Part shown: positions 13,292-16,302 of the stretch, in pieces
Layout: every line of letters begins with the position of its first letter
How positions within the stretch are numbered: position 1 is the stretch's first letter
Source: Candidatus Methanogasteraceae archaeon UBA261
Lineage (GTDB): Archaea > Halobacteriota > Methanosarcinia > Methanosarcinales > Methanogasteraceae
Assembly: GCA_002506015.1 (NCBI GenBank)
Contig: DAWR01000037.1
Location: 2,398 to 18,699 of the forward strand
Direction of reading: 5' to 3'
DNA: 16,302 nt
The notes under the pieces: model-generated
Databases searched by the model: none
What the model was told of the DNA's origin: nothing
What the model saw: the letters and a program-made list of their open reading frames with translations, nothing else
Position numbers and translations under genes: made by a program

Positions 13292-14261
13292 ACGTCTCTT
13301 TCATGTACCCGATCGACCACCCAATCCACTCGATCATTATAACCAGTGGAACCCGGAGGGCTACATCCAGCGATTTCGTATCATAAAGGCATTTAACTGA
13401 GAAGAATAGAAGAAGGGATAGCCCCACGCCAACAACCGCCAAGAAAATTGATTTATGGAGGAAAAACAGCATAACCATCGCCAGACACACGACAGGTAGA
13501 CTGAATCCAGCTAATTTGTGCATCGGTTTAACCATCTCATCGTATATCCGCCCTGCCTGCACCCTACCCCTCGCGTAAGCGATCATACGCCTGAAAAACA
13601 ATTTTGGAGTGTCCCAATGCCTGTAGTGCCACACGACCACGTCCGGCGCATCGATTAACCGCAAACCCCTGAGCCGTATCCTGTGATTCAGGAGGGCATC
13701 CTCCGCTGTCGGAATCTCATCGATCGGAAACACCTCTCTTAACACTTCTGTTTGGTAAATGGAGTTGCAACCGCCGATGCTCTCAACTTCCATCGGAACT
13801 CCGAGTCTTTTTGCGTACGTTGCGCCTGCAGAAAAGATTGTGTGGGAGAGCACAAAGTCAATCGCTTTGCCAAATGAAACAACGTCATCCGGTACGATAT
13901 TGGGTCCGCCCACGCCTGCCACTGCCGCATCCTCAAAATATTTGAGCGCGCTTGCAAGCCACATCGTATCGACGACACAGTCAGCGTCAGTGAAAGCGAC
14001 GTAGTCCCCTCGAACGTGGCTGAGCCCCACGTTGCAGGCTGCGGCTCGTGTCCCGCCGTCCTCATAGAATATCTTTGCGCCGTATCTCTCTGCTATTGCA
14101 ACGGTTCCGTCCCTCGAGTGACCGTCCACGATTATGATTTCGTATTGGTCTTCAGGATACTCCAGACCCACGAGAGACTCCATGCAGTCTTCTATCGTGT
14201 CCCCATTATTTTTTGTAGGAATTATTATCGAGATTACCGGGTGTAGAGTCGTGTCTTGCAT
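13284..14261 (-). CDS. Family 2 glycosyltransferase with C-terminal membrane anchor
   Basis: This 325-residue processive-type GT2 has ISIIIPTKNNGDTIEDC (10-26), IIIVDGHSRDGT (42-53), the metal-binding D92-A-D94 in FTDADC, a GGCNSIY acceptor motif, the catalytic-base motif TAEDALLNHRIR, and a distal R-x-x-x-Y-ARGR segment in place of Q-x-x-R-W. Two or three hydrophobic segments follow (about 248-268, 270-287 and 300-320), so the enzyme is tethered to the membrane with its catalytic domain in the cytoplasm. Donor and product are unknown. I choose the ATG at 14261, one base after the upstream methyltransferase stop and preceded by GGGGTGA; in-frame ATG (14279) and TTG (14285) codons would overlap that gene. 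It is the last gene of the DUF362-methyltransferase-GT2 cluster. Confidence 0.85.
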   Translation of the reverse strand: MQDTTLHPVISIIIPTKNNGDTIEDCMESLVGLEYPEDQYEIIIVDGHSRDGTVAIAERYGAKIFYEDGGTRAAACNVGLSHVRGDYVAFTDADCVVDTMWLASALKYFEDAAVAGVGGPNIVPDDVVSFGKAIDFVLSHTIFSAGATYAKRLGVPMEVESIGGCNSIYQTEVLREVFPIDEIPTAEDALLNHRIRLRGLRLIDAPDVVVWHYRHWDTPKLFFRRMIAYARGRVQAGRIYDEMVKPMHKLAGFSLPVVCLAMVMLFFLHKSIFLAVVGVGLSLLLFFSVKCLYDTKSLDVALRVPLVIMIEWIGWSIGYMKETFT

Positions 14262-14262
14262 T

Positions 14263-15084
14263 TCACCCCGCGCCCCCATCCGCAATTCCGCAGACTATAA
14301 TCACGCCCGCAACACTCCGAAGACCCGGAATCATCTCAAAGACTCTTTCCGGAGCCTCCATCCACATAAGATACCTGGCAATCCGTGCCGGTATCACCTG
14401 ATGCGGAACAAATCCCATAAACCCCTTCTGCTCAACTCTGATCCCGGCTTCTGCGAATGCCCCTGTGAGATCATCCATTGAGAGATCCTGGTGCGTGAAG
14501 TCATCGCCACGAGATCTGGCAGGCTCGGAACAGGCATACCCCCTGAAAAGTCTCGCCGCAAGCCACTCAATCGTCTGCATAAGCTTTGCCCGGTATTTTG
14601 CAGAAAAATTGCCGTTTGGAACAGATACAACGATTTTGCCACCGTCCCGGCAGACCCGCCTCATCTCCCGCAATGCCGCGGGCACATCGTCCAGATGCTC
14701 AACCGTATTCACAGACATGACAAAATCGAAGCGCCGGCTGCGAAACGGCATACGTTCGGAATCGCCCGCGATTGTGAAGAGATCATCTGAATCAGTCTTC
14801 TTAATCTTCTCTCGCAATCTCACAAGCATTCCTCTCGAGATATCCAGCCCATAAAGCTTTTTCGACGATTTAATCCAGTGAACCGTGTATATCCCGGTCC
14901 CGCACCCTACCTCAAGGACTGTGGATTCACCATCCAGACCAGCGAGATCAGCCATCGTCTCCGCTCTTCTTGATATGAACCGCTTCCGGTATTCATTCTC
15001 CCTTCCGTTTGCAGTGCCCAGTTCAAGGATATCAAAGTTATCGCAGGAATCGTAGTAGTTCTTCTGCGCCATCTTATTCTTCAT
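14263..15084 (-). CDS. Class I SAM-dependent methyltransferase
   Basis: The protein is 273 residues long. Motif I is VLEVGCGTG at 56-64, D81 (YGLDIS) is the ribose-binding acid, and GDSERMPFRSRRFDFVMSVN with the EHLDDVPAALREMRRVCRDGGKIVVSVPNG segment forms the rest of the Methyltransf_11-like core. The C-terminal part, from about residue 165, carries the ARLFRGYACSEPARSRGDDFTHQDLS segment and a hydrophobic end, perhaps for acceptor binding. The ATG at 15084 has CGGAG 7 nt upstream and overlaps the DUF362 gene by 11 nt; a GTG at 15108 and an ATG at 15072 are alternatives. It sits between the DUF362 and membrane GT2 genes with almost no spacing, so all three are probably one transcript. It is only distantly similar to the methyltransferase at 10969. 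Confidence 0.85.
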   Translation of the reverse strand: MKNKMAQKNYYDSCDNFDILELGTANGRENEYRKRFISRRAETMADLAGLDGESTVLEVGCGTGIYTVHWIKSSKKLYGLDISRGMLVRLREKIKKTDSDDLFTIAGDSERMPFRSRRFDFVMSVNTVEHLDDVPAALREMRRVCRDGGKIVVSVPNGNFSAKYRAKLMQTIEWLAARLFRGYACSEPARSRGDDFTHQDLSMDDLTGAFAEAGIRVEQKGFMGFVPHQVIPARIARYLMWMEAPERVFEMIPGLRSVAGVIIVCGIADGGAG

Positions 15085-16105
15085 GGCGGTACTCCGTCCA
15101 GTCTCCACTCATTACCTTCTCTTTCTTCCTATTGTAAACCCGCGCCGTGTAGAACCGCCTTGCGTGCTGAGCGAGCCGGTCAAGCGGGCTGTTATACCTG
15201 AGAAATCGTCCGGTCAGCCAGTTCCGCCTCAGCCACAGGTCAAATCCGGCGATTCGTGACTCGCTGTAAGCGAAAGGGTGCACCGGAAGATTATCAGGAA
15301 AATCCCTACCTTTGTCCACTCTTACAGGGGCAGGGTCCAGTGCTCCGGTTGCAAGAGCAAGCCTCAAGAGGGGTACATCAGCAACAGAAAATCCCATGAT
15401 TTCGCTTGCCACCCGGTCAAGTTCCAGCGCATCGTCTCCTGCCAGTATCATGTCCAGTCGTTTCGGGTCGCCCATCCGCATACTCCCGCCCTCAAGCCCG
15501 ACCGTCCCGTCGATTATGGCGAACATCCTGCAGTTCGCCCTTCTCAGGTTCTCGAGGATCTCGAGCAGTTTTAGAGAGAGTTCGTTGTGGTATTTCTCCC
15601 GGTATACCGGCAAAAGCCCGAACAGGTTCTTTGTTGCGCACGAAATCACCGCAAAGGTGTGCGTATGCAGAACCGAGGTGTTGATGAGCTGCGAATCATG
15701 CAGGATGAGTGGGAGTTCGCAATCGTCCCTTGGCAGCTCTTCGATCGGTATAAATGGGACATTGTGTCTATCGAGCAGTTTCGTTATGCCGAGTGCCGCA
15801 ACCGTCCCCCGAGCGGGCTGCAACTTCAGATCGCCCTCAATTACGTTCAGATTCTCAAAACCCCGCGCTCTTAAGTTTCCGAGCAGCGCATCCAGAAACC
15901 ACAGCGATGTGTTGCACCCGGGCCAGTTGCGATCGTAATTCGCATTGATCTTAATTACCGTCTCGTTCTCCGGGCGCAGCTTCCGGAACTCCGGCGTGTC
16001 GAGCGCCTTTCCGAGATCTCTGAAAAGCGTCTCCGGTGAGGTCTTGTAGAGGTAAACCGTGGTCCCCTCCATCCCGGTATCACAACCTTTACGTTCTCTG
16101 TTCAT
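15074..16105 (-). CDS. DUF362 domain protein
   Basis: This 343-residue protein fits DUF362 (PF04015). Supporting segments are VIKINANYDRNWPGCNTSLWFLDALL near the N-terminus, NLNVIEGDL, the INTSVLHTHTFAVISCATKNLFGLLP stretch that is the most characteristic part, and IIDGTVGLEGGSMRMGDPKRLDMILAGDDALELDRVASEIMG. No ferredoxin-type 4Fe-4S cluster domain is attached, unlike in many DUF362 proteins. The biochemical role of the family is unclear to me. The ATG at 16105 is used, with GAGGT about 10 nt upstream; M12 (ATG at 16072) is possible since conservation begins with VYLYKTSPE. Its 3' end overlaps the methyltransferase gene by 11 nt, tying it to the glycan-type cluster. Confidence 0.85.
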   Translation of the reverse strand: MNRERKGCDTGMEGTTVYLYKTSPETLFRDLGKALDTPEFRKLRPENETVIKINANYDRNWPGCNTSLWFLDALLGNLRARGFENLNVIEGDLKLQPARGTVAALGITKLLDRHNVPFIPIEELPRDDCELPLILHDSQLINTSVLHTHTFAVISCATKNLFGLLPVYREKYHNELSLKLLEILENLRRANCRMFAIIDGTVGLEGGSMRMGDPKRLDMILAGDDALELDRVASEIMGFSVADVPLLRLALATGALDPAPVRVDKGRDFPDNLPVHPFAYSESRIAGFDLWLRRNWLTGRFLRYNSPLDRLAQHARRFYTARVYNRKKEKVMSGDWTEYRHEE

Positions 16106-16302
16106 ACACGCAGAACCTCTGCTTTACTATACTATGATCTGCCAGTCGTGAGTGTTGAAATAACTTGTGATCCCGAACGATCGCCCAAGAAATACATACG
16201 AATGCAATATTCATTGCTTCCGGAACAGTGTACTCGCGCGCTAAACATCTCCGCTCACGTCTCTTGCAATGTCGGTCTTTATGATGGGGGGAATAGGGGG
16301 AT

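Noticed and set aside
16240..16302. Possible start of a plus-strand gene at the right edge (ATGATGGGGGGAATAGG)
   Set aside because: Too few codons are visible to judge. The G-rich sequence resembles a Shine-Dalgarno region rather than clear coding sequence.
1..16302. CRISPR arrays, tRNA or rRNA genes, transposase genes, toxin-antitoxin pairs
   Set aside because: Looked for across both strands by eye. No regularly spaced repeats, cloverleaf-like tRNA signatures or transposase motifs were seen.

Overview
The window is archaeal, and most likely from a euryarchaeon of the Methanomicrobia / Methanosarcinia / Syntrophoarchaeia type. The evidence is the archaeal primase catalytic subunit (PriS), a protein component 4 (Rpp21-type) of archaeal RNase P, an HVO_0476-family zinc-finger protein, TATA-box-like promoters, and Shine-Dalgarno motifs of the GGAGG/GGTGA type. 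The lineage is inferred from protein resemblance only. Base composition is moderate, with one clearly AT-rich gene (11771-13291).

Layout. (1) 2-646 (+) is the C-terminal end of a RecQ-like helicase that enters from outside the window; it converges on a three-gene minus-strand cluster. (2) 4114-779 (-) encodes, in order of transcription, a long acidic Ala/Glu/Pro repeat protein, a small DUF2072-like zinc-ribbon protein and PriS. (3) 4318-5178 (+) is a GalU-type nucleotidyltransferase, convergent with 5936-5271 (-), a cis-prenyltransferase homologue that has lost the catalytic Asp motif but keeps a C-terminal R-x-G; it looks like the non-catalytic partner of a heteromeric polyprenyl-diphosphate synthase. 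(4) 6135-6881 (+) is the HVO_0476 zinc-finger protein, followed by about 500 nt without a clear gene but with a decayed, coding-like stretch. (5) 7386-9386 (+) is a three-gene overlapping operon: winged-helix regulator, ABC ATPase and ABC-2 permease. It has a well-formed promoter and two 8-nt sites exactly 10 bp apart at the expected transcription start. (6) 10368-9417 (-) holds RNase P component 4 overlapping a DPM1/AglJ-like family 2 glycosyltransferase. (7) About 600 nt of spacer carries a palindromic repeat element. (8) Two converging gene sets follow: methyltransferase + GT-C membrane glycosyltransferase (10969-13291, +) and DUF362 protein + methyltransferase + membrane-anchored GT2 (16105-13284, -). 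Their stop codons share the palindrome TTACGTAA.

How the genes fit together. The left third is information processing (helicase, primase). Much of the rest concerns lipid-linked glycan assembly: nucleotide-sugar supply (GalU-like), polyprenyl carrier synthesis (cis-prenyltransferase homologue), transfer of sugar to the carrier (DPM1/AglJ-like GT2), and extracytoplasmic or membrane sugar transfer (GT-C protein, membrane GT2), with two SAM methyltransferases that may modify the glycan or lipid. This pathway grouping is an inference from family membership and proximity, not something the sequence proves.

No tRNA, rRNA, CRISPR array, transposase or integrase gene was seen.
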